64,000 bases of DNA, taken from assembly GCF_028747785.1 (NCBI RefSeq), contig NZ_CP118158.1, positions 1,612,001-1,676,000 on the forward strand, in the 5' to 3' direction. This stretch comes from Halosimplex aquaticum (lineage in GTDB: Archaea > Halobacteriota > Halobacteria > Halobacteriales > Haloarculaceae). The notes beneath the pieces were generated by a model. The model was not told the DNA's origin, did no database searches, and saw only the letters and a program-made list of their open reading frames with translations. This document shows positions 16,198-24,979 of the stretch, piece after piece. The position numbers and the translations under genes are program-made. Position 1 is the first letter of the stretch, and the number at the start of each line of letters is the position of its first letter.

Positions 16198-17622
16198 CTA
16201 TCCGAGACTCCCGTCCATCTCGAGTTCGATGAGACGGTTGAGTTCGACGGCGTACTCGATGGGGAGTTCCTCCGTGAGTGGCTCGATGAACCCGGCGACG
16301 ATCATCTGCTTCGCGTCCTCCGCATCGAGACCGCGATTCTGGAGGTAGAAGATGTCTTCGTCGCCGATCTTCCCGACTGTTGCCTCGTGTGCGACGTCGA
16401 CAGTATCCTCCCGAATTTCCATATACGGCATCGTGTCCGACGTGGATTCGGCGTCGAACATCAGCGCATCGCACTCGACGCTCGTCGAAGAGTTCTCCGC
16501 GCCGTCGGTGATGTGGACCAGCCCTCTGTAGTTCGTCCGTCCCCCGTCCTTCGCGATCGATTTGGATTCGATGGTGGAGTGGGTGTCGGGCGCGGTGTGA
16601 TACACCTTCGCGCCAGTGTCGATGTTCTGCCCCTCCCCGGCCATGGCGATAGTGACGTGGTTGTCCGTCGCTCCCGGACCCTTGAGTATTGACGCGGGGT
16701 ACAGCATCGTCGCTTTCGAGCCCATCGACCCCGATACCCACTCCATCGTGCCGTCGGCCTCGACGATGGCCCGTTTCGTGTTCAGGTTGTAGGTGTTCTT
16801 CGACCAGTTCTGTACCGTCGAGTACTGGACGTGAGCGCCCTCCTTGACGAACACCTCGACGCAGCCGCTGTGGAGGTTGTGGCTGCCGTAATGCGGTGCC
16901 GAACAGCCCTCGATGAGATGCACCTCGGAGTCGGGTTCCGCGATGATGATCTTGTGCTCGAACTGACCCATCCCCTCGGCGTTCATCCGGAAGTACGCCT
17001 GCAACGGCATCTCGACGGTGACGCCCTCGGGAACGTAGACGAACGAACCGCCCGACCAGACCGCGCCGTGCAGCGCCGCGAACTTGTTATCGCTCGGTGG
17101 GACGCACTCCGTCATGAAGTGCTCGCGGACGAGGTCGGGATACTCCTGGACTGCCTCGTCCGTGTCACAGAAGATGACGCCCTTGTCCTCGAGCCGGCCT
17201 TTCATGTTCTGGTAGACGACTTCGGACTCGTACTGGGCGCCCGCCCCGGAGAGGGCCTTCTTTTCCGCGTCTGGAATCCCGAGTCTGTCGAAGGTGTCCT
17301 GGATGTCTTCGGGCAGATCGTCCCACGAGTCGACGCTGTCTTCGGTCTCGAGGTCCGGCCGTAGATACGGGACAATCTCGTCGAGATCTATCTCGGAGAG
17401 ATCAGGTTGCCCCGGCCAGTCATCCGGCATCGGCATCTGCTTGAACTGCTCAAGCGCACTCAGACGCCGTTCGAGCATCCATTCGGGTTCGTCCTTCTCC
17501 GCTGAGATGAGACGAACGGTATTCTCGGTCAGCCCAGTCTGGGACTTGAACGCGGCCAGCACGTCGTTTTTGAAATCGAAGTCCGTCCCCGTTTCGGTCG
17601 TTTCGAGGTGTTCGTGGCTCAT
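16198..17622 (-). CDS. sufB: SufB-family iron-sulfur cluster assembly protein (copy 1)
   Basis: The 474-residue protein is full length for SufB. Hallmarks are ERRLSALEQF near the N-terminus, FVYVPEGVTVEMPLQAYFR, the beta-helix with EGCSAPHYGSHNLHSGCVEVFV and the C-terminal region HEATVGKIGDEDIFYLQNRGL with the conserved His and Glu/Asp. SufB is the scaffold of the SufBCD complex. No SufC or SufD gene is nearby. A second copy is at 50009-51439. A 92-residue gene lies just upstream, 8 nt away, in the same operon. Whether the copies are redundant or serve different conditions is unknown. Confidence 0.93.
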   Translation of the reverse strand: MSHEHLETTETGTDFDFKNDVLAAFKSQTGLTENTVRLISAEKDEPEWMLERRLSALEQFKQMPMPDDWPGQPDLSEIDLDEIVPYLRPDLETEDSVDSWDDLPEDIQDTFDRLGIPDAEKKALSGAGAQYESEVVYQNMKGRLEDKGVIFCDTDEAVQEYPDLVREHFMTECVPPSDNKFAALHGAVWSGGSFVYVPEGVTVEMPLQAYFRMNAEGMGQFEHKIIIAEPDSEVHLIEGCSAPHYGSHNLHSGCVEVFVKEGAHVQYSTVQNWSKNTYNLNTKRAIVEADGTMEWVSGSMGSKATMLYPASILKGPGATDNHVTIAMAGEGQNIDTGAKVYHTAPDTHSTIESKSIAKDGGRTNYRGLVHITDGAENSSTSVECDALMFDAESTSDTMPYMEIREDTVDVAHEATVGKIGDEDIFYLQNRGLDAEDAKQMIVAGFIEPLTEELPIEYAVELNRLIELEMDGSLG

Positions 17623-17630
17623 ACTGGTGG

Positions 17631-17909
17631 TTAGTTCGGATGGTCTTCCATGAACTCGTGTGCGACCTCCTGGGCAGTCGAGAGGTCCTCGACGAGACCG
17701 AGTTCACCGAATTCCGGGCCGGTAACGTGAACCAGATAGCCCCATCCCTCGAAGCCGTTTGGCTCCTGTACGTTGTTGATTATTACTTTCTGCCCAGTGG
17801 ACGCGTGAACGAAGTTGAACGTCGTGTATTCGCGGTCCATGCGTGAGTCGAAGTCGGACCGTTCGAGGGTTCGTTCCCACCCGTCGGGGATTGCTGCTGA
17901 TTCTGCCAT
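17631..17909 (-). CDS. small conserved protein upstream of SufB-1, 92 aa
   Basis: The protein starts MAESAAIPDGWERTLERSDF and contains the conserved stretch VQEPNGFEGWGYLVHVTG and a C-terminal helix (STAQEVAHEFMEDHPN). A paralogue with a frameshift lies at 47614-47897. It ends 8 nt before the SufB-1 start, so it is co-transcribed and might assist iron-sulfur assembly. Family function unknown to me. Confidence 0.8.
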   Translation of the reverse strand: MAESAAIPDGWERTLERSDFDSRMDREYTTFNFVHASTGQKVIINNVQEPNGFEGWGYLVHVTGPEFGELGLVEDLSTAQEVAHEFMEDHPN

Positions 17910-18420
17910 GTCAGTTGATCGAATGCGTATGTCCAAGAACCACGTGGCGGATATATTAGCGAGAACTATCATTGGAGGGCGTTCCTCCAGTCAGTGGGGT
18001 CACACCGTCATGTCGAAAAGCGACGGTGGGTCGAAGTGATGGACCTCGGTAGTAGAATCGTATCAACGATCGAAATCGTGTGGGTGTAGCCACTGTAGTA
18101 TGTGGAATTTGAAAGACATCATCCGGATGACCGAATGACTAGGTGCGGTCAATCGTGCAACCGCTCTCAATTCACCGATGGCCCAGATCGAACCCACCCG
18201 ATTCCTTCGAAAATACCGAAATATGCGGCCGATATTGCCTCATCCGGAGACAAACGACACCGCTTCGGAGAGGGGGAACAGACATATAATTCGATGCCTG
18301 ATATCGGGGGATAATATGTGGATTTCGGGTGGCAGAGCGGGGATTCGGGTGTTGTAGATACCGAGAAAAATTTCATCGATCCGAACGGTAATCCACGTGT
18401 CGGCCGTAGAAAGGCCCGCA
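17910..18420. other. intergenic region without recognised gene
   Basis: No convincing coding frame is visible. The right part must carry the promoter of the hemerythrin gene starting at 18421; the left part that of the leftward 92-residue gene/SufB-1 operon. Confidence 0.5.
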
Positions 18421-18930
18421 ATGAGCGACGTAAGAGACCGCGTTATCGAGACGTTTTCCGAAGAGCACTACCAAACCAGGGACAACCTGCTGGAGCTGTC
18501 CGACGCTATCGATGAGGGTGACCTCGACCGCGCCGAGGAACTGGTCCACGAGGTCAACGGCGACGCTGGCCCCCACTTCCAGTACGAGGAGGACTCGCTG
18601 TACCCGGCGCTGATCCCCTTCTTCGGCGAGGAGAAGGTCAAGGAACTAGTCGCGGAACACGACGAGGCCATCGAGGCCGCCCGGACGCTGGCCGAACTGA
18701 CCGCACAGGACGAGTTGACTGAGGAGGAAAAGCAGGAAGCGCTGCGGGCCATCCCGGACATCATGGTTCACGTCAGTGACTGCGAGGGCCTCATCGTCTA
18801 CCTTGAGAAGGCGGACGACGAGGTATTCGAGGACATCCAGGAGAGCATCGACGAAGCCCACGAACAGGGGCTTACGCTCACTGAATACGACGACAACGTC
18901 CGGCCCTCTCCCGAAGAGATCGTCGCGTAA
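18421..18930 (+). CDS. hemerythrin-like domain protein
   Basis: The 169-residue helical protein carries diiron-type hemerythrin motifs: HEVNGDAGPHFQYEEDSLYP (HxxxE type) and VAEHDEAIEAARTL, with His in MVHVSDCEG. Such proteins bind oxygen, NO or iron. I chose the ATG at 18421 because the eight residues before it are unlikely. A broken relative is at 19651-20277 and the RIC protein at 54154-54876 shares the fold. Confidence 0.85.
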   Translation: MSDVRDRVIETFSEEHYQTRDNLLELSDAIDEGDLDRAEELVHEVNGDAGPHFQYEEDSLYPALIPFFGEEKVKELVAEHDEAIEAARTLAELTAQDELTEEEKQEALRAIPDIMVHVSDCEGLIVYLEKADDEVFEDIQESIDEAHEQGLTLTEYDDNVRPSPEEIVA

Positions 18931-18976
18931 CTCGGTTCCGAACCGTGAATAGAATTCACAGTTACTTACGGGTACA

Positions 18977-18997
18977 GGGAGTCATAGAACGGTTAAC
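18977..18997. repeat. solo IS-end-like sequence
   Basis: GGGAGTCATAGAACGGTTAAC resembles the outward-reading complement of the end at 47456-47480 (GGTGCCATAGAACAGTTCAC). No transposase is adjacent. Likely a remnant. Confidence 0.3.
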
Positions 18998-19081
18998 GCA
19001 CCCACCTTCTGATCTCTCGAATCGCTCAATACAGATGTTCAACAGAGCGTGAGTTTCGATATATGGGCAGAACCATTCGTT

Positions 19082-19234
19082 TCACTCTGGACTCACGACT
19101 GTCTCGCAGGCCGGGCACTCGGCCCAAATACGTGTTTTACCGTCGCTCGTCTCGTACTGGATCAACAGCCACGTCTCAGGAATCCGTTCGCCGCACTCCG
19201 GACACCGCCCAAGCTCCGACGCGTCACTGTTCAT
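19082..19234 (-). CDS. 50-residue zinc-binding protein
   Basis: Reading leftward from the ATG at 19232-19234, the peptide is MNSDASELGRCPECGERIPE followed by a strand (TWLLIQYETSDGKTRIW) and a second knuckle AECPACETVVSPE. Two CPxC pairs about 27 residues apart make a zinc ribbon with a beta-rich centre. This pattern is common in short haloarchaeal proteins of unknown function. It is too short to be reported by simple length cut-offs. Confidence 0.75.
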   Translation of the reverse strand: MNSDASELGRCPECGERIPETWLLIQYETSDGKTRIWAECPACETVVSPE

Positions 19235-19389
19235 ACCAAAGGGGAAGGGGAGCGTGTGACAACCCTTCCAATTAAAAATACGCCACCCTCACAAGTAAAT
19301 TTTCGGCGGATTAGCTCTGTGTAACCACGGTTTTCACTGCCTGTGGCCAGTCAATCATTATTTTACATCTGCCAGTGGTAGCCCGTAGC

Positions 19390-19548
19390 ATGGGTATTCG
19401 GGGAGCCTTTGCTCGCCTACTGCCCGGTAACGGGACAGTGGTGGTGGTGGTCGAGTGCCGACAGTGCGGTGCCCCAGTCGATCCCGCGACGGATCAGTGT
19501 CCCGAGTGTGGGAATACCGAGATTTGTCGGTATGAGATCGAAGAGTAA
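19390..19548 (+). CDS. 52-residue zinc ribbon protein
   Basis: From the ATG at 19390 the peptide reads a short basic start, a hydrophobic strand (GTVVVVVE), then CRQCGAPVDPATDQCPECGN and an acidic end. The two CxxC pairs form a compact zinc ribbon. Function unknown; it may act in regulation like other haloarchaeal small zinc fingers. Confidence 0.7.
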   Translation: MGIRGAFARLLPGNGTVVVVVECRQCGAPVDPATDQCPECGNTEICRYEIEE

Positions 19549-19650
19549 CCCACACAGTGTGCCTGTCATAGCCTTTGTCCTATTTTTCCGTCGATACTTC
19601 CCGCGTACGGGACGAGTCTCCGGCCCGCTACAGTCATTTACGTACGTCAC

Positions 19651-20277
19651 GCGATCAGAACCGAACTAGACGAACTCCAGCAGTTGACGACCGACCTCGA
19701 ATCCACCGATCCGGATGCGGTCGCACAACTCCGGGATCGGTTCGACTTCTTCGAGACCCACATGGGAATTCACGACGATATCGAGGACGCCGGACTGTAC
19801 CTGGCAGCTGACGAACTCCGCGAGGACGCTTCGGAGATCTACGAGTGAGACCACGAGCAAGCCGAGGAGTACTTCGGGACGTTCGACGAGCAGTTGGACG
19901 CCGTCGAAGACGGGGACGAGTCGGTCTCGAAGGCCGATCTGATAGAGACGATGGCGTCGATCAAGGCGTTGCTGTACGCCCACTCGAGGAAGGTGGACGA
20001 GCTCCTGCTCCCGTTGCTCGCGAAAGAACTCCCGGTTGGCGAGCAGGCCGATATCGCTGGGAAAGCCGGGGAGGTCACGCCCGACGAACTGACCGAGGAG
20101 ACGACGAAGTTCATGATGGCGCGGATCGACCAGGACCGGCGGGAACACATGCTCGGCGTCTACGAGCAGACCATGCCCGACGAGGTGTTCGAGACGGTAC
20201 TCGAGTGGACGTGTGAGGCCGTCCCCGAAGATGACTGGGCGTCTCTCGCCGACAGGGTCGATGCGGTTACGGCCTGA
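19651..20277 (+). pseudogene. hemerythrin-domain protein gene with lost start and in-frame stop
   Basis: One frame from 19651 to the TGA at 20275-20277 encodes a haloarchaeal hemerythrin-type protein of about 208 residues: IRTELDELQQLTTDLES, FFETHMGIHDDIEDAGLY, then an internal TGA at 19846-19848, then DHEQAEEYFGTFDEQLDAV and TMASIKALLYAHSRKVDELL. No ATG, GTG or TTG precedes the homologous region in a sensible place; the position just before IRTEL reads Ala (GCG) in this frame. With both the start and the internal stop affected, the gene looks inactivated. Readthrough or a sequencing error could rescue only one of the two defects. Confidence 0.7.
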
Positions 20278-20438
20278 TACCGATCGAGTCCATCGGGTCC
20301 CGATCCACCTCCGAATGCGTCCGGTCAAAGCGACGAACCAGTACCACAGTCACTGCGGGACCACCGCGTCGTCCCATTCCCGGCTTGCAGGAAACGTTTG
20401 GGAGTATTTGTTGCTTGAAGTGCTACTGTCGGGTACGG

Positions 20439-20756
20439 ATGTCGAACATCTCTCACACCCACGACGGCGACGAGGGCACCGAACCCGTCACCGACCGAAC
20501 CCACGAGAGCGCCTGGGCGGCGGACCTCGAAGCGCCGGAACACGCTGCTGACCGGGGTCTGGTGGTCGAACAAGCCGTCAAAGCCGTCCGAAACACCGTC
20601 GAAGGGACTCACGTCCAGCTCGTCACACACGAGGAACACGGTCACCCGTCCGAGTACCTCACCCCGGTTCTCGAAGCGGAGTTCAACGGCGAAATCGACT
20701 GCGAGTATATTTGCCAGTGTAACTGCGGCGGTCACATACTCCGTGTCCCCGTCTGA
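20439..20756 (+). CDS. CGCGG-family rSAM-modified RiPP precursor (CNCGG variant)
   Basis: The 105-residue protein begins MSNISHTHDGDEGTEPVTDR and shares WAADLEAPEHAADRGLVVEQ and LVTHEEHGHPSEYL with the paralogues at 7368 and 33099. The C-terminal core is ICQCNCGGHILRVPV, corresponding to EQCGCGGHVVRVHV in the canonical member. A radical SAM/SPASM partner is expected from knowledge of the family; none is adjacent here, the nearest are at 33.8-36.2 kb. The downstream FAD oxidoreductase is convergent, not in the operon. Confidence 0.8.
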   Translation: MSNISHTHDGDEGTEPVTDRTHESAWAADLEAPEHAADRGLVVEQAVKAVRNTVEGTHVQLVTHEEHGHPSEYLTPVLEAEFNGEIDCEYICQCNCGGHILRVPV

Positions 20757-20777
20757 CCGCCGCCCACCGGTGGGCCA

Positions 20778-21527
20778 CTACTCGCCGTCCCCGTCTGACC
20801 GGAGTTCCGGGTGCGGGTCCGGATCGTCGGGGTGTGGGTCAGCAAAGTGCCCCGCCATTACTTCCAGCGACCGTCGTTCCCGCTCCCGGCGCTGCTCGGC
20901 GGAGACCTCCTCGACGCCGGGCGGGACGTCGCGACCACGGTCGGTGAAGTAGCCGTCCGGGACGCTCCAGTCGAACGCAAACGGCACGTCGGCGTCCTCG
21001 AGCACCGAGAGAGCGACCTCGGCGCCGTGGCCGGCGGCGACGGCGGCCTGCAGTGGCTTCCCGGCCAGCCGGCCCGCCGTGTAGAGTCCGTCGAGGTCCG
21101 TTCGCCCCGCGGGACTCGCGTCGATGAACGTGCTCCCGTCTTCCGCGTACGTCTCGACCGGGAGTTCGCTCAGGTAGTCCGTCCGCCCGGGCGTCGCGAC
21201 GACGAGGCGGTCGGCACGGTGGATCCACCGGTCCTCGCCGTCGGGTTTCACGACGAACCCGTCGTCCGGGTGCCGGTCGACGTCCGCGATCTCGAGGTCG
21301 TGCCAGTCGCACCCCGCCCCTTCGGCCTGATCTCGCATGAGATCTAGCAGCAACCGAGGGTTCACGCCGACCGGGAACCCCGGGAAGTTTTCGAGGTGTG
21401 CGTTCCGCCGCAACAGCGAGTCCCCGCCGTCGAAGACCGCCGTGTCGAGACCGGCCCGAGCGATGAAACTACCCGCTGTTCGTCCAGCGACGCCACCACC
21501 GATGACGACTGCATCGTAGTCTGTCAC
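20778..21527 (-). CDS. FAD-dependent NAD(P)-type oxidoreductase
   Basis: The protein (249 residues) starts at a GTG just before TDYDAVVIGGGVAGRTAGSF, which is the GxGxxG FAD-binding strand-turn-helix. DGLYTAGRLAGKPLQAAVAA near the C-terminal half is the second FAD-contact motif (GD-type) of thioredoxin-reductase-like flavoproteins. No redox CxxC pair is present, so it is not a thioredoxin reductase. A longer upstream start would add about 67 non-homologous residues. Substrate unknown. The C-terminal acidic tail is haloarchaeal in style. Confidence 0.8.
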   Translation of the reverse strand: MTDYDAVVIGGGVAGRTAGSFIARAGLDTAVFDGGDSLLRRNAHLENFPGFPVGVNPRLLLDLMRDQAEGAGCDWHDLEIADVDRHPDDGFVVKPDGEDRWIHRADRLVVATPGRTDYLSELPVETYAEDGSTFIDASPAGRTDLDGLYTAGRLAGKPLQAAVAAGHGAEVALSVLEDADVPFAFDWSVPDGYFTDRGRDVPPGVEEVSAEQRRERERRSLEVMAGHFADPHPDDPDPHPELRSDGDGE

Positions 21528-21794
21528 GGCTGGAACACCGTTCCAGAGGTCGAAAGTACTCCCGGCGAATCGATTCGTTCGCCCGGCCTCAGTCCCGGTC
21601 GGAAGAATCGATGCGCGAACCCCGTGGTAGTCGCCGCCACCGTACTCTACGCTTGGGGGACCAGCCCGAATGGGGGTGATCGGCACCGGTTTCCGCGGAT
21701 GGCGACCGCCACCCGATGGGACGCGCATGATCGAGACGCGCGGAGACCGAACGAGTGAACGTTCCGGCTACCGAACGTTCGTCCATCGAGGGCC

Positions 21795-22793
21795 ATGGTC
21801 GTGACAGCTGAGAACCTCAAGGCGACGGCCGACCGGTTGCGGGAGGCGCTGGACGCGTACCACCGGCTCGTCGACGGGTGGCCGTACGAGTCCGAGACGG
21901 TGCCGGCCGAGGTCCGGGAGTACCTCGCGGACCGCGACGGATACGCTTCCGAGACCGACACGTCGCCGGCGGCCGCACTCGCGGCCAAGGTCAAGGAACT
22001 GTATTACGAAGCCCGCGAGGTGGAAGCTTCTTACGTCGAGCAGGCGCGAAGGCAGGACCATCCCGACTGGTTCGCGGTCATCGTGGCGACGAAACCGGTG
22101 CGGGAGGTGGCCCGTCAGGTCCACGCGGCGGGCTACGGGGTCGATTCAGAGACGGGTGAGGCGCGGTATCTGCTGCCGCCGGACCTGTGTCCTGCCCATC
22201 TCGTGTCGATGAACGACGGTTCTACACCCGTGACCTACGCGGACAGGGTAGCTCAGTACCGCGCCGTTGGCGATCACTTCGACCTCGCTCCCGACGTCGT
22301 CTATCATCCCGGGTCGGGACACGACGTGAGTCCGTCCGCGGCGTTTCCGGAGAGCCGAGTGGTTTACGTCGACGTCGACGAGGCTGCGATGGACGATCTG
22401 GCCCGTGCCGGGTACGAGGCTGTCGGCGCCGACGCAACTGGGCACGAGCTAGCGACGGGCGCCGACGTCATCGTGTTCCGAAACGCCGGGCTGGTCGAGG
22501 AGGCTGTCGTGGACGCGAACCTGCGTCCCGGCGGCTGGGTCCTCGCCAACGACCATCTGGAGTCGGCCCGTCACCTGGCGCGAATGGATACGCTGGAACT
22601 CATCGGAGTTATCCCAGACGACTGGACGGGGGAGTCCCCACCGGTCGTTACGGGCCGATTGGACGGGTATCTCTCCGCCGCCGGACAGACGGGCAACTCG
22701 TCACCTGATCCCCCGTTCGTAAAGGGGACGCCGCTCGATCTCTACGTCTTTCGGGACGACGAGCGACCGGGTTTGACGAGGGAGTCCCGCTAA
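21795..22793 (+). CDS. hypothetical protein with Rossmann-like C-terminal half, 332 aa
   Basis: The N-terminal half is helical (ENLKATADRLREALDAYHRL). The C-terminal half resembles a class I methyltransferase-like fold: DVVYHPGSGHDVSPSAAFPE, VVYVDVDEAAMDDL, and later GADVIVFRNAG and LRPGGWVLANDHLESA. The glycine-rich turn PGSGHD could be motif I. I do not recognise the exact family and cannot assign a substrate. Confidence 0.7.
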   Translation: MVVTAENLKATADRLREALDAYHRLVDGWPYESETVPAEVREYLADRDGYASETDTSPAAALAAKVKELYYEAREVEASYVEQARRQDHPDWFAVIVATKPVREVARQVHAAGYGVDSETGEARYLLPPDLCPAHLVSMNDGSTPVTYADRVAQYRAVGDHFDLAPDVVYHPGSGHDVSPSAAFPESRVVYVDVDEAAMDDLARAGYEAVGADATGHELATGADVIVFRNAGLVEEAVVDANLRPGGWVLANDHLESARHLARMDTLELIGVIPDDWTGESPPVVTGRLDGYLSAAGQTGNSSPDPPFVKGTPLDLYVFRDDERPGLTRESR

Positions 22794-22873
22794 GAGGCGT
22801 TCGCGTTCGTCAGTCGTCGGGACGGTCCTCGAACCACCTTTTTCGCTCGCCAGTTCCAACCGATGACAGAACG

Positions 22874-23233
22874 ATGTCGGTCCACACCAAACGCGTCTAC
22901 GATGACCCCGATCCCGCGGACGGCACCCGCGTTCTCGTCGACCGGTTGTGGCCACGTGGGGTCTCGAAGGAGAAGGCTCAGCTGGACGACTGGATGAAGG
23001 ATGTCGCACCGAGTGACGAGCTCCGGGAGTGGTTCGAACATGACCCGGGCCGATGGGACGAGTTCAGGGAGCGATACCGCAACGAACTCGACGACCGATC
23101 CGAACGGGTTCAGGAACTGCTCGAGTACGCCCGAACGGGGACGCTCACCCTCCTCTACGCCGCCACGGACGAGGAACACAACAACGCCGTCGTCCTCGCC
23201 GACTATCTCGTCGACCGCTTGGACGAGGGGTGA
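22874..23233 (+). CDS. DUF488 family protein
   Basis: The 119-residue protein has the DUF488 marks TRVLVDRLWPRGVSKEKAQL, the central DWMKDVAPSDELREWFEHDP and LTLLYAATDEEHNNAVVLAD near the end. The length is normal for the family. Function is not established; some databases link it loosely to uroporphyrin or nitrogen metabolism. It stands alone, convergent with a small gene at 23239. Confidence 0.85.
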   Translation: MSVHTKRVYDDPDPADGTRVLVDRLWPRGVSKEKAQLDDWMKDVAPSDELREWFEHDPGRWDEFRERYRNELDDRSERVQELLEYARTGTLTLLYAATDEEHNNAVVLADYLVDRLDEG

Positions 23234-23238
23234 CGCGC

Positions 23239-23484
23239 TTACTGAGCCATCGCTTCGTGGTACTCCTTTCGGAGTCGTTGACAGTGCGCGCTCGGGTCCG
23301 ACACGCGCCTCAGGTAGGGAAACCGAAGTTTCGGATGCTGAGATAGGGACTCCTGTTCGCGTTCGCCACACCTCATCTCGGCGCAAAACACGCCGGACCG
23401 GATATCGGCCTCTACGGCCTCGTCCAGGTCCGATTCCAGTCGTTCTCTGATCATGGTCCGCGGATCGTTCGAGGATATTACCAT
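23239..23484 (-). CDS. hypothetical small protein, about 81 aa
   Basis: From an ATG at 23482-23484 the product reads MVISSNDPRTMIRERLESDL and continues through EADIRSGVFCAEMRCGEREQ to a basic C-terminus. Composition is plausible but no family is recognised; a second ATG at 23454 is possible. It is convergent with the DUF488 gene with 5 bp between. Confidence 0.45.
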   Translation of the reverse strand: MVISSNDPRTMIRERLESDLDEAVEADIRSGVFCAEMRCGEREQESLSQHPKLRFPYLRRVSDPSAHCQRLRKEYHEAMAQ

Positions 23485-23515
23485 CAGCTTGCCTTCCCAG
23501 ATCGGTAAAATATCG

Positions 23516-23532
23516 CTCGAACGGTTTTCGAG
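23516..23532. promoter_or_regulatory. CTCGAA-N5-TTCGAG palindrome upstream of the AhpD-like gene
   Basis: A perfect 6-bp inverted repeat with a 5-bp spacer lies 57 bp before the ATG at 23590 and upstream of the leftward small gene. It is placed like an operator for one of the two divergent genes. No regulator can be named. Confidence 0.35.
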
Positions 23533-23589
23533 GTGAGAATATATTGCCGACAACGTATATCGGGAACCCACCCCTTGTCGTTACCAGTC

Positions 23590-24207
23590 ATGACCGACCG
23601 GATGTTCCCATCTACGACCCGTGAAACGCATCGAGAACGGGCGTCGCTCGCGCCGGACGTCGATGCCGCATTCTGGGAGTTCAGCGGAGCGGTGTTCGCC
23701 GAGGGTGCGCTATCGGAAAAGACGAAGCAGTTGATGGCGGTTGCCACGGCGCATGTGACTCAGTGTCCCTACTGTATTCGCGGCCACGCGGGGAACGCCC
23801 AAGACGTGGGAGCCACTCGCGAGGAGGTAATGGAGGCGATCTGGGTCGCAGCGGCGCTCCGTGCCGACAGCACCCACACACAGACGGACCACGCCTTCGA
23901 GGAGCTGTCGGCGGAAGACCGTGCGACGATGGCGCCCGACACCTCGGACGCGTTCCGGACGTTCACCGAACGAATCTTCGACGACGGCGCCCTGTCGGAA
24001 CGGACGAAGCGACTGCTGGCAGTCACCGTCGCTCACGCGCTCCAGTGCGAGTCCTGTATCGCCGATCGGGCGGACCACGCTCGGGACGCGGGAGCCACTG
24101 ACGCGGAACTGATGGAAGCGGTCTGGGTCGCCGTCGAAATGCAAGCCGGTGGGGCGTACGCTCACGCGGCCATCGCACTCGACGAAATGGAAGACACTGA
24201 CGACTGA
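23590..24207 (+). CDS. double carboxymuconolactone decarboxylase (AhpD-like) protein
   Basis: The 205-residue protein contains two tandem CMD domains of about 95 residues. The first has HVTQCPYCIRGHAGNAQDVG with the CxxC redox pair and catalytic His; the second repeats the layout as HALQCESCIADRADHARDAG. Between them comes the same alpha-helical ALSExTKxLxAV motif. AhpD-type proteins reduce alkylhydroperoxidase partners or act in peroxide defence. The internal duplication in one chain is notable but known in the family. Start chosen at the ATG at 23590. Confidence 0.85.
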   Translation: MTDRMFPSTTRETHRERASLAPDVDAAFWEFSGAVFAEGALSEKTKQLMAVATAHVTQCPYCIRGHAGNAQDVGATREEVMEAIWVAAALRADSTHTQTDHAFEELSAEDRATMAPDTSDAFRTFTERIFDDGALSERTKRLLAVTVAHALQCESCIADRADHARDAGATDAELMEAVWVAVEMQAGGAYAHAAIALDEMEDTDD

Positions 24208-24349
24208 CCGCCCGATATCGTCACTGGCCGTTCGCCTCCCGAAGTGACGGACTGTCCCGTCTGCCGCGGGGTTGTGGTCGACCTGATAATGTAGAGGCCG
24301 GACACCTTGCCGGAGAGGCCTTTTGCGCTCTCGCTCCCAGTGATAGGTG

Positions 24350-24979
24350 ATGAGCCACACTCAAGTCGATGGCGTGGCATCACCGGATTCCGGCGACCCC
24401 TCGGGATGGCTCGGCGGGACGGGGCAGTGGGAGCATCCGACGCTCCGTCGAGCCGTCGTCCACGGTGTTCGCCTCTACAACGGCGAGGAGCACCACGAAT
24501 CGGCGGATTGCTTCGAACACGAGTGGTACAACTACGGGAGCGGAACGGTCGAGAGCAAGTTTCTCCACGGGATGGTGCAACTGGCCGCCGGCGCATACAA
24601 GCACTTCTACTTCGAGAACAGCGAGGCGCGTAGCGCCTCGGGCAGCCGGACGCAGTCCGGCGACGACGACGGGATGGCTCGCCTCTTCGAGACATCGCTG
24701 ACGTATCTCCGGGGCGTCCCCGCCGACTTCTACGGCGTCGATGTTTTCGCGGTTCGCAAACTCCTGCGCGACGCGTTGGACGACCCGACGGCGCTCCAAG
24801 ACGGCCGGATCCGACTCGACGGCGCGTATCCGGCCACGAGACGGGTCGACCGCGAGTTCGTCGAATCGGTCCACGATTGGGGTGGACCGCTGTCACTGGC
24901 GCCGAGACGGACCGAAATCCGATTCACATCGAGATGCGTGTCCCGTAGTCATCCTCGAACACGTGACGGCGATCGATAA
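24350..24979 (+). CDS. DUF309 family protein
   Basis: The 209-residue protein shows the DUF309 helical signature: [40 protein letters not shown], and a later helix around [18 protein letters not shown]. These short conserved His/Glu residues suggest a metal site but no function is established. It overlaps the convergent glycerol-3-phosphate dehydrogenase gene by 56 bp at the 3' end, so its last residues may be non-essential or the stop may be shifted. Confidence 0.8.
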   Translation: MSHTQVDGVASPDSGDPSGWLGGTGQWEHPTLRRAVVHGVRLYNGEEHHESADCFEHEWYNYGSGTVESKFLHGMVQLAAGAYKHFYFENSEARSASGSRTQSGDDDGMARLFETSLTYLRGVPADFYGVDVFAVRKLLRDALDDPTALQDGRIRLDGAYPATRRVDREFVESVHDWGGPLSLAPRRTEIRFTSRCVSRSHPRTRDGDR

